22,990 nt of DNA, from positions 1-22,990 of the forward strand of contig JBHEKP010000353.1 of NCBI GenBank assembly GCA_041859375.1. Direction: 5' to 3'. Shown here in pieces: positions 1 to 8,700 of this stretch (positions within the stretch are counted from its first letter, which is position 1; the number at the start of each line of letters is the position of its first letter). Both the position numbers and the translations under genes were made by a program. Below the pieces are notes generated by a model. The model saw only the letters and a list, made by a program, of their open reading frames with translations, made no database searches and was not told the origin of the DNA. Origin of the DNA: JBHEKP01 sp041859375. Its GTDB lineage: Bacteria > Hydrogenedentota > Hydrogenedentia > Hydrogenedentales > CAITNO01.

Positions 1-63
1 GACCGGGGGCTGGGGGTGGCGGATTACAGAAGCCTGCGCTTCGGGGAGGCGGGGGCGGCATGA
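1..63 (+). CDS. 3' end of an unidentified gene (partial)
   Basis: The first frame is open from the window edge and ends in TGA at 61-63. The last 20 codons read D-R-G-L-G-V-A-D-Y-R-S-L-R-F-G-E-A-G-A-A. The stop shares ATGA with the start of the sulfotransferase-like gene at 60, a 4-base overlap typical of translationally coupled operon genes, so this is probably the tail of an upstream operon member. Too little is visible to name a product. Confidence 0.5.
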   Translation, partial: DRGLGVADYRSLRFGEAGAA

Positions 64-647
64 GCCCGTTGTCACCGGAGGAAACGGTTGTCGTCTCGGG
101 GCTGCCCCGCTCCGGAACGTCCATGGTGATGCGCATGCTGGAGGCGGGCGGAATGGCCGTGCTCACCGACCATGTGCGCACCGCCGACGAGAGCAACCCC
201 AGGGGATACTTTGAATTTGAGCGGGTGAAGCGCCTGAGGGAGGACAAGGAATGGCTTCCCCTCGCGCGCGGCAGGGCGGTGAAAATCATCTCGTTCCTGC
301 TGCCCGAACTTCCCCCGGAGACGCGCTGCCGGATCATTTTCGTGCGGCGCTCGCTGGCGGAGGTGCTGGCCTCCCAGCGGAAAATGCTGGAACAGCGCGG
401 CATGCCCGTCGCCGACCCGGAGGCCGACGCGCGGCGGATGGCGCGGTTGTATGAAAAGCACCTCGCGCAGATTCAGGAGTGGCTGGGGGGGCGCCCGGCA
501 TGGCCGGTGCTGGAGGTGGGGCACAGGGACGCGCTGAAAAACCCACCCGGGACGGCGGAACGCATCAATGAATTTCTCGGGGGCGGGCTTGACGGGGCGG
601 CGATGGCCGCGGCGGTGGATCCCGCGCTGCACCGGCAGCGCTGCTGA
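60..647 (+). CDS. sulfotransferase-like P-loop protein
   Basis: This 195-residue protein has the N-terminal phosphosulfate-binding loop of PAPS-dependent sulfotransferases, LPRSGTS at residues 15-21 after a beta strand (TVVVSG). It is followed by the helix SMVMRMLEAGG, usual in the bacterial 'sulfotransferase family protein' group. A second motif, IIFVRRSLAEVLASQ at 92-106, corresponds to the 3'-phosphate-binding strand and helix; Arg96/97 and Ser105 are likely contacts. These enzymes move sulfate from PAPS to hydroxyl or amino groups of glycans, lipids or peptides; the acceptor cannot be told here. The protein is short (many relatives have 250-300 residues) but has both cofactor motifs. The start overlaps the preceding stop (ATGA), implying co-transcription. 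A related nucleotide-binding role without sulfotransfer is possible. Confidence 0.75.
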   Translation: MSPLSPEETVVVSGLPRSGTSMVMRMLEAGGMAVLTDHVRTADESNPRGYFEFERVKRLREDKEWLPLARGRAVKIISFLLPELPPETRCRIIFVRRSLAEVLASQRKMLEQRGMPVADPEADARRMARLYEKHLAQIQEWLGGRPAWPVLEVGHRDALKNPPGTAERINEFLGGGLDGAAMAAAVDPALHRQRC

Positions 648-673
648 GCCCCTCCGGGGGCATATAGAGAAAT

Positions 674-706
674 AATTCCTTAAAAGTTGCAATAAGGAAT
701 TTTTTC
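674..706 (+). terminator. AT-rich inverted repeat with T tract (terminator-like)
   Basis: A perfect 9-bp inverted repeat, AATTCCTTA at 674-682 and TAAGGAATT at 693-701, flanks a 10-nt loop and runs into six T residues (700-705). It lies 27 nt after the sulfotransferase stop, so it could terminate that operon. The stem is A/T-rich and so weak for a classical terminator. It overlaps the promoter elements listed next and may instead be a regulatory site. Confidence 0.45.
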
Positions 707-716
707 TTGGTATACT
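687..716 (+). promoter_or_regulatory. sigma70-type promoter for sdhCAB
   Basis: TTGCAA at 687-692 and TATACT at 711-716 are separated by 18 nt, in an AT-rich patch standing out from GC-rich surroundings. They sit about 170 nt upstream of the sdhC start, and no other gene intervenes. The -35 element lies in the loop of the inverted repeat at 674-701. Confidence 0.6.
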
Positions 717-885
717 CCGTCCCGACCGACCTCGCAGTTTTGGGCGGTCCGGCGCCGGAGTCCCGCTATGACCCGGCGCCGGCCGCCCCACAAAAGCCGA
801 TTCCGGCACGCAAACATGGTAAGATTGGCCTGCGGCGCCCTTTCGGGCCGCGCGGCGCTTACAGGACAGGAGTGGACAAGGCACC

Positions 886-1578
886 ATGAACGACGTGCTT
901 TCCTGGAAAAACAAACTGACCACCACCTTGGCGATGGAACTGCTGGCGGCCCTTTCGGGGCTTGCGCTGGCGCTCTTCGTGTTCGGGCACCTGGGCGGCA
1001 ACTTCCTGCTGTTTCTCGGCCCGGACGCGTTCAACGCCTACGCGGAGCATCTTCAGGCGCTGGGCCCGGGGCTGTGGCTCGTGCGGCTGGTGATGCTCGC
1101 GGCCCTCACCGTCCATGTCACCATGACGGTGTGGCTCAAGCTGATCAACCGGGCGGCGGGCGGCGTTTCCCGCTATGCGGTGGCGGTGCGCCGGGCGGAC
1201 CGGGGCATGGGCACGCGGACCATGATTTACACCGGCGTGGCCGTGGCGTGCTTCCTGGTGCTGCACATCCACGACTTCACCCTGGCGGACAAGGCCGGGG
1301 CGCGCTCGCTGGTGGGCGGCGAAAGCCTGGGCCTCTACGGGGTGGTGTTCAACGGTTTCGCCAGCCCCGTCCGCGCGCTGCTCTACACCTGCGCGGTGTG
1401 GGCCGTGGGCCTGCACTTCAGCCATGTCATCTCCAGCATCTGGGTGACGGCGGGCGTGCTGAGCGACCGCGCCACGGCCGCCGCCGAAAAGACGGCCCTC
1501 GCCGCGGGACTGCTGGTGGCGCTGGGGTTCACCTCCATCCCGGTGTTTGTGCTGGTCAAGACGCATCTGCTTTCCTGA
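886..1578 (+). CDS. sdhC: succinate dehydrogenase/fumarate reductase cytochrome b subunit
   Basis: This 230-residue, five-helix membrane protein matches the single-subunit, di-heme cytochrome b558 type anchor of complex II (Bacillus, Bacteroidetes, deltaproteobacteria). It anchors SdhAB to the inner membrane and passes electrons between the iron-sulfur subunit and quinone. Hydrophobic segments lie near residues 16-47, 62-85, 112-130, 160-190 and 203-225. Candidate heme or quinone-site histidines are His35 (FGHLGGNF), His77, His127/His129 (VLHIHDF) and His177/His180 (GLHFSHV). It is first in a sdhC-sdhA-sdhB operon and no sdhD is needed. The ATG at 886 follows a modest purine stretch (ACAGGAG, then AAGG). 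Direction (succinate oxidation or fumarate reduction) cannot be told from sequence. Confidence 0.93.
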   Translation: MNDVLSWKNKLTTTLAMELLAALSGLALALFVFGHLGGNFLLFLGPDAFNAYAEHLQALGPGLWLVRLVMLAALTVHVTMTVWLKLINRAAGGVSRYAVAVRRADRGMGTRTMIYTGVAVACFLVLHIHDFTLADKAGARSLVGGESLGLYGVVFNGFASPVRALLYTCAVWAVGLHFSHVISSIWVTAGVLSDRATAAAEKTALAAGLLVALGFTSIPVFVLVKTHLLS

Positions 1579-1604
1579 GCCGCGCGAACCGCGGACTTTG
1601 CCAC

Positions 1605-1610
1605 AAGGAG
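1605..1610 (+). promoter_or_regulatory. ribosome binding site fixing the sdhA start
   Basis: AAGGAG lies 9 nt before the ATG at 1620. This selects that start over in-frame upstream codons, which would run the reading frame back through the whole of sdhC. Confidence 0.8.
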
Positions 1611-1619
1611 CGACAACCC

Positions 1620-3527
1620 ATGCTGAACCCAAAAATACCCGGCGGCCCGATGGCCCAGAAGTGGACCCGCCACAAGTTTGAGATGAAACTGGTGAATCCG
1701 GCCAACAAGCGCAAGTTCACCGTGATCGTGGTGGGCACGGGGCTCGCGGGCGCGTCCGCGTCGGCCTCGCTGTCCGAGCTCGGCTACAACGTGAAGACCT
1801 TCTGCATCAACGACAGCCCGCGCCGCGCCCACAGCATCGCCGCCCAGGGCGGCATCAACGCCGCGAAAAACTACCCGAACGACGGCGACAGCGTGCACCG
1901 CCTCTTCTACGACACCATCAAGGGCGGCGACTACCGCGCCCGCGAGGCGAACGTGCACCGCCTCGCCGAGGTGAGCACCTGCATCATCGACCAGTGCGTG
2001 GCGCAGGGCGTGCCCTTCGCCCGCGACTACGCGGGCTACCTGGACAACCGCTCCTTCGGCGGCGCGCAGGTGTCGCGCACCTTCTACGCCCGGGGCCAGA
2101 CGGGCCAGCAGCTGCTGCTGGGCGCCTACGGCGCGCTCATGAAGGAGGCCGCCTCCGGCAATGTGACCCTGTTCCCCCGGCGCGAGCTGATGGACCTCAT
2201 CGTGGTGAACGGCCGCGCCGCCGGCATCATCGCGCGCAACCTGCTCACGGGCGCCCTTGAGCGGCACACGGCGGACGCGGTGGTGCTGGCCACGGGCGGC
2301 TACGGCAACGTGTTCTACCTGTCCACGAACGGCAAGAGCTGCAACGTGTCGGCGGCGTGGCGCGCCCACAGGCGCGGCGCCTTCTTCGCCAACCCCTGCT
2401 ACACCCAAATCCATCCCACCTGCATCCCGGTGCACGGCGCGCTCCAGTCAAAACTGACGCTGATGAGCGAGAGCCTGCGCAACGACGGGCGCATCTGGGT
2501 GCCGAAAAAGAAGGGCGACCGGCGCGCGCCGAACGACATCCCCGAAGAGGACCGCTTTTATTACCTGGAGGAGAAATACCCGAGCTTCGGCAACCTCGTG
2601 CCGCGCGACGTGGCCTCCCGCAACGCAAAGTCCATGTGCGACGCCGGGCTGGGCGTGGACGGCGGCAACGCGGTGTACCTGGACTTCCGGGACGCCATCG
2701 CCCGCGACGGCGCGGCGGTGATCAGCGAGAAGTACGGCAACCTCTTCGAGATGTACGAGCGCATCGCCGACACGGATCCCTACAAGGAGCCCATGACCAT
2801 CTTCCCCGCCGTCCACTACACGATGGGCGGCCTCTGGGTGGACTACAACCTCATGAGCAACCTTCCCGGACTGCACGTGATCGGCGAGGCCAACTTCTCG
2901 GACCACGGCGCGAACCGCCTCGGCGCGAGCGCGCTCATGCAGGGGCTCGCGGACGGCTATTTCGTGCTGCCCTACACCATCGGCGACTTCCTGGCCCAGG
3001 CGGGCCCCGCGAGGGTCTCCCCCGACGCGCCCGAGGCGAAGGCCGCCGAGCGCGAGGCCGGGGAGCGCATCAGCAGGATAATGTCGCTCAAGGGCGGGCG
3101 CACGGTGAACGAGCTGCACCGCGAACTCGGCCTGCTGCTGTGGGACAAATGCGGCATGGGCCGCAACGAGAAGGGCCTCACCGAGGCCCTGGCAAAAATC
3201 CCGGAAATCCGGGAGGAGTTCTGGGGCAACATCAATGTCACCGGCGAGCCGGGCACCTTCAACCAGGTGCTGGAGCGGGCGCTGCGCGTGGCGGACTTCA
3301 TGGAATTCGCCGAGCTGATGGTCACCGACGCCCTGCACCGCAAGGAATCCTGCGGAGGCCATTTCCGCGAGGAGTCGCAGACGGACGAGGGCGAGGCGCT
3401 CCGCGACGACGAGAACTTCTGCTACGCCGCGGCATGGGAGCACAAGGGGGCGGGCGCGGCCCCGGCGCTGCACAAGGAGCCCCTTGAGTTCACGGAAGTG
3501 CACCTTTCCCAGAGGAGTTACAAGTGA
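1620..3527 (+). CDS. sdhA: succinate dehydrogenase/fumarate reductase flavoprotein subunit
   Basis: This 635-residue catalytic subunit of complex II interconverts succinate and fumarate at a covalently bound FAD. The dinucleotide-binding loop VVGTGLAGASAS is at about 37-48. The covalent-FAD histidine is probably His71 in RAHSIAAQGG. Substrate-site residues expected for the family are present: His265 (QIHPT), Arg329 (PRDVASR, the usual proton-shuttle arginine), His399 (VHYTMGG) and Arg433 (GANRLGASA). The length and QGG/NYPNDGD region fit the Bacillus/Bacteroidetes-type flavoprotein that pairs with a b558 anchor. It lies 41 nt after sdhC, and its TGA overlaps the sdhB start (TGATG). It is cytoplasmic, bound to the membrane through SdhB and SdhC. 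Confidence 0.95.
   Translation: MLNPKIPGGPMAQKWTRHKFEMKLVNPANKRKFTVIVVGTGLAGASASASLSELGYNVKTFCINDSPRRAHSIAAQGGINAAKNYPNDGDSVHRLFYDTIKGGDYRAREANVHRLAEVSTCIIDQCVAQGVPFARDYAGYLDNRSFGGAQVSRTFYARGQTGQQLLLGAYGALMKEAASGNVTLFPRRELMDLIVVNGRAAGIIARNLLTGALERHTADAVVLATGGYGNVFYLSTNGKSCNVSAAWRAHRRGAFFANPCYTQIHPTCIPVHGALQSKLTLMSESLRNDGRIWVPKKKGDRRAPNDIPEEDRFYYLEEKYPSFGNLVPRDVASRNAKSMCDAGLGVDGGNAVYLDFRDAIARDGAAVISEKYGNLFEMYERIADTDPYKEPMTIFPAVHYTMGGLWVDYNLMSNLPGLHVIGEANFSDHGANRLGASALMQGLADGYFVLPYTIGDFLAQAGPARVSPDAPEAKAAEREAGERISRIMSLKGGRTVNELHRELGLLLWDKCGMGRNEKGLTEALAKIPEIREEFWGNINVTGEPGTFNQVLERALRVADFMEFAELMVTDALHRKESCGGHFREESQTDEGEALRDDENFCYAAAWEHKGAGAAPALHKEPLEFTEVHLSQRSYK
3511..3517 (+). promoter_or_regulatory. 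ribosome binding site of sdhB
   Basis: AGAGGAG inside the end of sdhA lies 9 nt before the ATG at 3527. It favours that ATG over the GTG one codon earlier (3524). Confidence 0.7.
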
Positions 3528-4288
3528 TGGACGGCGGAACAATCAACCTGACCCTGAAAGTGTGGCGGCAAAAGGGTCCGGACGCGCCCGGCGCGTTCCA
3601 GACCATCGAGGCGGGGGGCGTGTCCACGGACATTTCCTTCCTGGAAATGCTCGACGTGATCAACGCCGATCTCGAGAAGAAGGGCGAGGAGCCCGTCGCC
3701 TTCGACCATGACTGCCGCGAGGGCATCTGCGGCTCCTGCGGCGCGGTGGTGAACGGACGCGCCCACGGCCCGCAGAAGGCCACCACCCTGTGCCAGCTCC
3801 ACATGCGCAAGTTCAAGGACGGCGACACGCTGGTCATAGAGCCCTTCCGCGCCACCGCTTTCCCGGTGATCAGGGACCTCGCGGTGGACCGGTCGGCCAT
3901 GGACCGCATCATCCAGGCCGGGGGGTACGTTTCCGTGCGCACGGGCCAGGCCCCGGACGCCCACGCCACCCCCGTCAAAAAGGACAACGCGGACCGGGCC
4001 ATGGACGCGGCGGCCTGCATCGGCTGCGGCGCCTGCGTGGCGTCGTGCCCCAACGCCTCCGCCAGCCTCTTCACCGCGGCGAAGATCACCCAGCTCTGCA
4101 AACTGCCCCAGGGCCATCCCGAGCGCAACCGGCGTGTTGTCGCCATGGTGCGCCGGATGGACGCCGAGGGCTTCGGCAGCTGCTCCAAGCAGTATGAGTG
4201 CGAGGCGGCCTGCCCCAAGGAGGTGAAGGTCGAGAACATCACCCTGATGAACCGCGAATACCTGCGCGCGCTCGCGGGCCTGGACTGA
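3527..4288 (+). CDS. sdhB: succinate dehydrogenase/fumarate reductase iron-sulfur subunit
   Basis: This 253-residue electron-transfer subunit of complex II carries electrons from the SdhA flavin to the heme/quinone anchor. The plant-type [2Fe-2S] ligands are Cys63, Cys68 and Cys71 (DCREGICGSCG) with Cys89. The bacterial-type half has C164-x2-C167-x2-C170-x3-C174 (CIGCGACVASCP) and a second group, Cys219, Cys225 and Cys229, where CSKQYECEAACP matches the usual [3Fe-4S]/[4Fe-4S] ligands. All expected cysteines are present, so the protein looks functional. The start overlaps the sdhA stop by one base, indicating coupled translation. An intrinsic terminator follows 27 nt after the stop. Confidence 0.95.
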   Translation: MDGGTINLTLKVWRQKGPDAPGAFQTIEAGGVSTDISFLEMLDVINADLEKKGEEPVAFDHDCREGICGSCGAVVNGRAHGPQKATTLCQLHMRKFKDGDTLVIEPFRATAFPVIRDLAVDRSAMDRIIQAGGYVSVRTGQAPDAHATPVKKDNADRAMDAAACIGCGACVASCPNASASLFTAAKITQLCKLPQGHPERNRRVVAMVRRMDAEGFGSCSKQYECEAACPKEVKVENITLMNREYLRALAGLD

Positions 4289-4315
4289 GCGAAAGGCCCC
4301 GGCGCTTATTGTGCG

Positions 4316-4362
4316 CGCCGCGTCCGGCGGTGGGAAGCCCCGCCGGACGCGGCGTTCTTTTT
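4316..4362 (+). terminator. intrinsic terminator of the sdhCAB operon
   Basis: A perfect 15-bp GC-rich stem (CGCCGCGTCCGGCGG at 4316-4330 with its complement at 4340-4354) and a 9-nt loop are followed by TTCTTTTT. It lies just after sdhB and before the pilT promoter region. Confidence 0.92.
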
Positions 4363-4385
4363 CCGCGCAAAAACCTCTTTTCCTG

Positions 4386-4391
4386 TATAAT
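4386..4391 (+). promoter_or_regulatory. candidate -10 element for pilT
   Basis: A consensus TATAAT, preceded directly by TG, lies 48 nt upstream of the pilT ATG and beyond the sdh terminator. No good -35 hexamer is seen 16-18 nt upstream, so the call rests on the -10 box and position. Confidence 0.5.
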
Positions 4392-4439
4392 TTTGCAGGA
4401 GCAGTCGACCGGTTAGGCACGCAAAAGGAGGAAAGCGGC

Positions 4440-5525
4440 ATGGCACTGATTGATCAATACCTTCAAATGATGGTCACCCACAACGCGTCGGACCTGCATT
4501 TTTGCACCGGCTGCAAGCCGTCATTCAGGAAGGACGGCTCCATCATGCGCCTTCAGGAGCCGGAGGTGGACGCGCAGCGCGCAAAAACCATGCTGTATGA
4601 AATCATGCCCCGCATGAACGAGGACGAGTACAACAAATCCAACGACACGGACTTCGCCTATGAGATTCCCGGCCTGGCGCGGTTCCGGGTGAACGTGTAC
4701 CAGGACCACCGGGGCATGTGCGGCGTGTTCCGCCTCATTCCGTCGGAAATCATCGGCATGGAACAGCTTGGCCTGCCCGAGGCGGTCAAGAAACTGTGCC
4801 ACCTCCAAAAGGGCCTGGTGCTTGTGACCGGCCCGACGGGCAGCGGCAAGTCCACCACGCTCGCCGCGATGATAGACCACATCAACGAAACGCGGGCGGA
4901 ACACATCCTCACCATCGAGGATCCCCTTGAGTTCATCCACCCCAACAAGCGCTGCCTGGTAAACCAGCGCCAGGTGCACACGCACACCGCCTCCTTCAAG
5001 TCGGCCCTGCGCGCGGCGCTGCGCGAGGATCCGGACATCGTGCTGGTCGGCGAGATGCGCGATCTGGAAACCACCCACATCGCCCTGGAAACCGCCGAGA
5101 CGGGGCATCTCGTGTTCGGCACGCTGCACACCACCACGGCCATCTCCACCATAGACCGCCTCATAGACCAGTTTCCGCCGGAACAGCAGCAGCAGATTCG
5201 CACCATGCTCGCCTCCTCGCTCAAGGGGGTGGTGGCCCAAAACCTGCTCAAAAAAAAGGGCGGCGGGCGTGTGGCCGCGCTGGAAATCCTCATTGTCAAC
5301 TCCGCGGTGAGCGCCCTCATCCGCGAGGCAAAAAACGCCCAGATCATGAGCATCATGCAGACCGGCCAAAAACAGGGAATGACCCTGCTGAGCCACGAGC
5401 TTTGCCGCCTCGTGAAGGAGGATGTGGTGGACCCGCTGGAGGCATGGCGCAAAGCGCCGAACAAGGAGGAGCTGACCAAAATGCTCGAGGCCGCCGGCAT
5501 CCACTTCGACCCCCCGGAGGAATAA
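4440..5525 (+). CDS. pilT: type IV pilus retraction ATPase, PilT family
   Basis: This 361-residue protein matches PilT in length and motif order. PilT is the cytoplasmic hexameric ATPase that depolymerises type IV pili for twitching motility, surface sensing and DNA uptake. Visible motifs are the N-terminal SDLHF segment (17-21), Walker A GPTGSGKST (131-139), the Asp box LTIEDPLEFIH (157-167), Walker B DIVLVGEMRD (199-208) and the His box ETGHLVFGTLHT (220-231). The ATG follows AAGGAGGA with a 7-nt spacer. No other pilus genes lie in the window, so pilB, pilC and pilin must be elsewhere. The usual VNQREV reads VNQRQV (174-179). A PilU-like accessory ATPase is an alternative. Confidence 0.9.
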   Translation: MALIDQYLQMMVTHNASDLHFCTGCKPSFRKDGSIMRLQEPEVDAQRAKTMLYEIMPRMNEDEYNKSNDTDFAYEIPGLARFRVNVYQDHRGMCGVFRLIPSEIIGMEQLGLPEAVKKLCHLQKGLVLVTGPTGSGKSTTLAAMIDHINETRAEHILTIEDPLEFIHPNKRCLVNQRQVHTHTASFKSALRAALREDPDIVLVGEMRDLETTHIALETAETGHLVFGTLHTTTAISTIDRLIDQFPPEQQQQIRTMLASSLKGVVAQNLLKKKGGGRVAALEILIVNSAVSALIREAKNAQIMSIMQTGQKQGMTLLSHELCRLVKEDVVDPLEAWRKAPNKEELTKMLEAAGIHFDPPEE

Positions 5526-5570
5526 GCGTCCTTTCTCAAAATATCACCCGCACACCTCCCCCGGAAAGAA

Positions 5571-5599
5571 TTGACAAAATTAACATCCGGTACTATTAT
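5571..5599 (+). promoter_or_regulatory. strong sigma70-type promoter of the giant secreted protein
   Basis: A consensus TTGACA at 5571-5576 and TATTAT at 5594-5599 are spaced exactly 17 nt apart, about 110 nt upstream of the ATG at 5712. This is the closest match to consensus in the window and implies high basal transcription and a leader of roughly 105 nt. Confidence 0.8.
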
Positions 5600-5711
5600 C
5601 CATAGTGAATTGAATTGTTTCCGCTGGAATGAATGCGGTTTTTTTGCCTCGACGGCCAGGAAGGGCTGAAACGTTTGGGCTGCGTTTCATGCATGATCGG
5701 GAGGTTATTCC

Positions 5712-8700
5712 ATGAGAGTTTGCCGCATGCGCCACGCACAGGGGACGGCGGTGTGCATGCTGCCGTTTTTGATTGCCTTGCTTTCCCCCGCCCACGGGGC
5801 GGTTTGGCATGTGAACGCGGCATCAAACGCGTCCGCACCCGACGGCACCTCCTGGGAAAACGCATTTCCGGACATCCCGCAAGCCTCGGAAAGGGCCGTC
5901 CCGGGTGATGACATCTGGGTGGCCGCAGGGCTTTACACTGCTGAAATGGGCCACACCGTTGTTACAATCCGCAACATCACCCGCATGTATGGCGGCTTCA
6001 AGGGCATGGAAACCGATCCAGGCCAGCGTGAGATTGGGGCCAACCCTTCCATTATTGACGGGGAGGGTCTCCGCCGTTGTGTGACGGCTGACCAAAGCTG
6101 CACCATTGACGGTTTTGTCCTCCGAAACGGCCATGCAAACTCCGGCGGCGGCCTGCTTGACGGAAGTGCGGTAAATTGCGTCTTCCTGGGCAATTATGCC
6201 CGCGATTTCGGGGGGGGAATGTGCTGGGGCCGCGCCGAGGGATGCATCTTCACCGGAAACGACGCATACTGGGGGGGCGGCATGCATGAAGGCAGCGCCG
6301 TCAACTGCTCCTTCATTGAAAATTCCGCCAATTGGGGCGGCGGAATGGTTGACAGCCAGGCTGCGGATTGCGTCTTTGAAAAAAACACAGCCAGTTATGG
6401 CGGCGGTATTTTCAGGACAAACGCCACCAACTGCACTTTCACCAAAAACAACGCCTACCGTGGCGGTGGGGCAGCTGAGGGATTCGCCATTAATTGTGTC
6501 TTTTCGGAAAACGAGGCAGATACCAACGGGGGGGGGATCTATGACGTTTCGGCCGAATGCTGCGTCTTGAAAAGCAACACTGCCCAAGAGGGTGGTGGAT
6601 CATGCTTCGGAAGTATTTCCAACTGCATATTGATACGCAACAAGGCGGCGGAGGGGGCGGGGGGTTACTACGGAACCGCGGTCAACTGCACTATAACTGC
6701 AAACATCGCAGACACCCTGAACATCTATGCGGATTACACCTCCAGTATTGGCGGGGGCATGCATGATGGAACCGCAGTCAACTGTATCATCTGGGGAAAC
6801 AGCCCAACGGACACCGTAAACACTGCGGCGACCCACTGCTGTCTCTCCACCATAATTTCCGGAACGGGCAATACCAGCGGGAACCCCTGCTTTGTGAACC
6901 CGTGGGCGGATGATTTCCGTCTGCGCTCCGATTCTCCCTGTGTGGACGCCGGCACGCAGACCGGGGCCCCATGGCAGGACATCACCGGCAGAAACCGCCC
7001 GTCGGGCGCAGGGGTGGACATGGGCGCCCATGAACACATCCCTCCGGACGATGAGGGGGCGTTGCCGCCACCCGACGCAATCCGGGTGAACGCCTCCTCG
7101 ACCGCATCGGCGCCGGACGGACGCTCCTGGGAAACAGCCTTCCGAAACCTCCAAGAGGGCGCAAATCATGCGGGCTTTGGGGTGGAAATTTGGGTTGCAA
7201 AGGGCGTGTACACGGCGGACACGGGAACGGAGGTGGTGCGGCCAAACCCTGTGACCGATATTTATGGCGGTTTCAACGGCACGGAAACCATCCGCAGGAA
7301 ACGGGACTGGAGAACCAATAAAACCCGTCTGGACGGACTTGGCTTCCGCAGGTGTGTCACTGCGGATTACACCGTGACGGTGGATGGCCTCATCCTGCAG
7401 AACGGGTATGCCAGAGATGGCGGCGGCATGTTGTTTGGCATGGCGCGGAATTGCCTCTTCACCAATAACATGGCCTCCTCAGACGGGGCGGGAATTTATT
7501 CCGGCACAGCGGTTAATTGTGTTTTCTCCAACAACTTCAGCAGAATAGCAGGAGGCGGGGCGTTCAACGCAACATGCGTCAACTGCACCTTTCTTGGAAA
7601 CAGTTCCTCTTATTATGGCGGGGGAAGCTGCCTGGGCGAAGCGGTGAACTGCGTTTTTTGGAAGAACAAGCCGGATGACACATCAAGCACTCTGGTGTCC
7701 CATTCATGCCTTGAAACCCCAACTGAAGGCCCGGGCAACATCTCTGCCGATCCCTGTTTTGTCGGACTATGGCCGGAAGATCTCCGCCTCCGCTCCAATT
7801 CGCCCTGCGTGGACACAGGCACCCCTTCCGGGGCGCCGCCCGCGGACATGCTGGGCCGCGCCCGTCCGGCGGGCGCAGGTGTGGACATGGGCGCCTATGA
7901 ACACTATGCGCCTGATGATGGAATAGTCAGTGTGCATCCCGACGCCATACGGGTAAACACGGCCTCCACCGCTTCCAATCCGGACGGATTAAGCTGGGAA
8001 ACCGCATTTCCCAACCTGCAGGCGGGTGCGGATCACGCCGGATACGGTGTGGAAATCTGGGTTGCCGGCGGAGTGTACACTGAGGCAATCGGGGCGCAGG
8101 TGGTGATGCTTCGGCAGGAGACCGCAATGTACGGCGGCTTCAACGGCACGGAAACCGCACGGGAACAACGCGATTCAAGGACCAATTTGACCGTTGTGGA
8201 CGGAGATAACGCCCGCCGCTGCATCACGTCGGAAGACTCCTGCCTGGTGGACGGTTTTACCCTTCAAAATGGAAACGCCGTCTCGGGCGGTGGAATATAC
8301 CTGGGAAGCGCCGTGGACTGTGTGTTTTTGCTCAACAATGCCTTGTCTTCGGGCGGCGGACTTAGCTTTGGCAAGGCTGTTAAATGTGTTTTCACCGACA
8401 ACTCCGCGCGCAGTGGCGGGGGGGCATATAACTGCACCCTTGTGAACAGCGTTGTTTCGGGCAACAAAAGCACAATGAGGGGCGGCGGCGCATATCAATG
8501 CTCCGCATACAATTGCACCTTTGTGAACAATCACTGCTCTTATGGCGGTGGCATGTATGGTGGAACCGCAGTCAACTGCATCATTTGGGGAAATGGTGTG
8601 AGTGACTGCCATATCGCCCGAATCTCATATTCCTGTTTATCTTCCCCCTCCTATGTCTCATTTGTCTCAAATGACAGCGCCAATGAGGGGAACATTATTG

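Noticed and set aside
768..1619. In-frame extension of sdhA upstream, which would give a 919-residue protein
   Set aside because: It overlaps all of sdhC in another frame, has no family sequence, and AAGGAG at 1605-1610 marks the ATG at 1620.
1383..2435. A 350-codon minus-strand open frame opposite sdhC/sdhA
   Set aside because: Shadow of codon bias; the plus-strand genes carry all the expected catalytic motifs.
5621..5645. CCGC...GCGG hairpin followed by seven T residues in the giant gene leader
   Set aside because: The stem is only 4 bp, too weak to call a terminator or attenuator.
6100..6830. Regularly spaced repeats that might be a CRISPR array
   Set aside because: The roughly 63-nt period is that of 21-residue beta-helix rungs in an uninterrupted reading frame; the repeats are degenerate at the DNA level.
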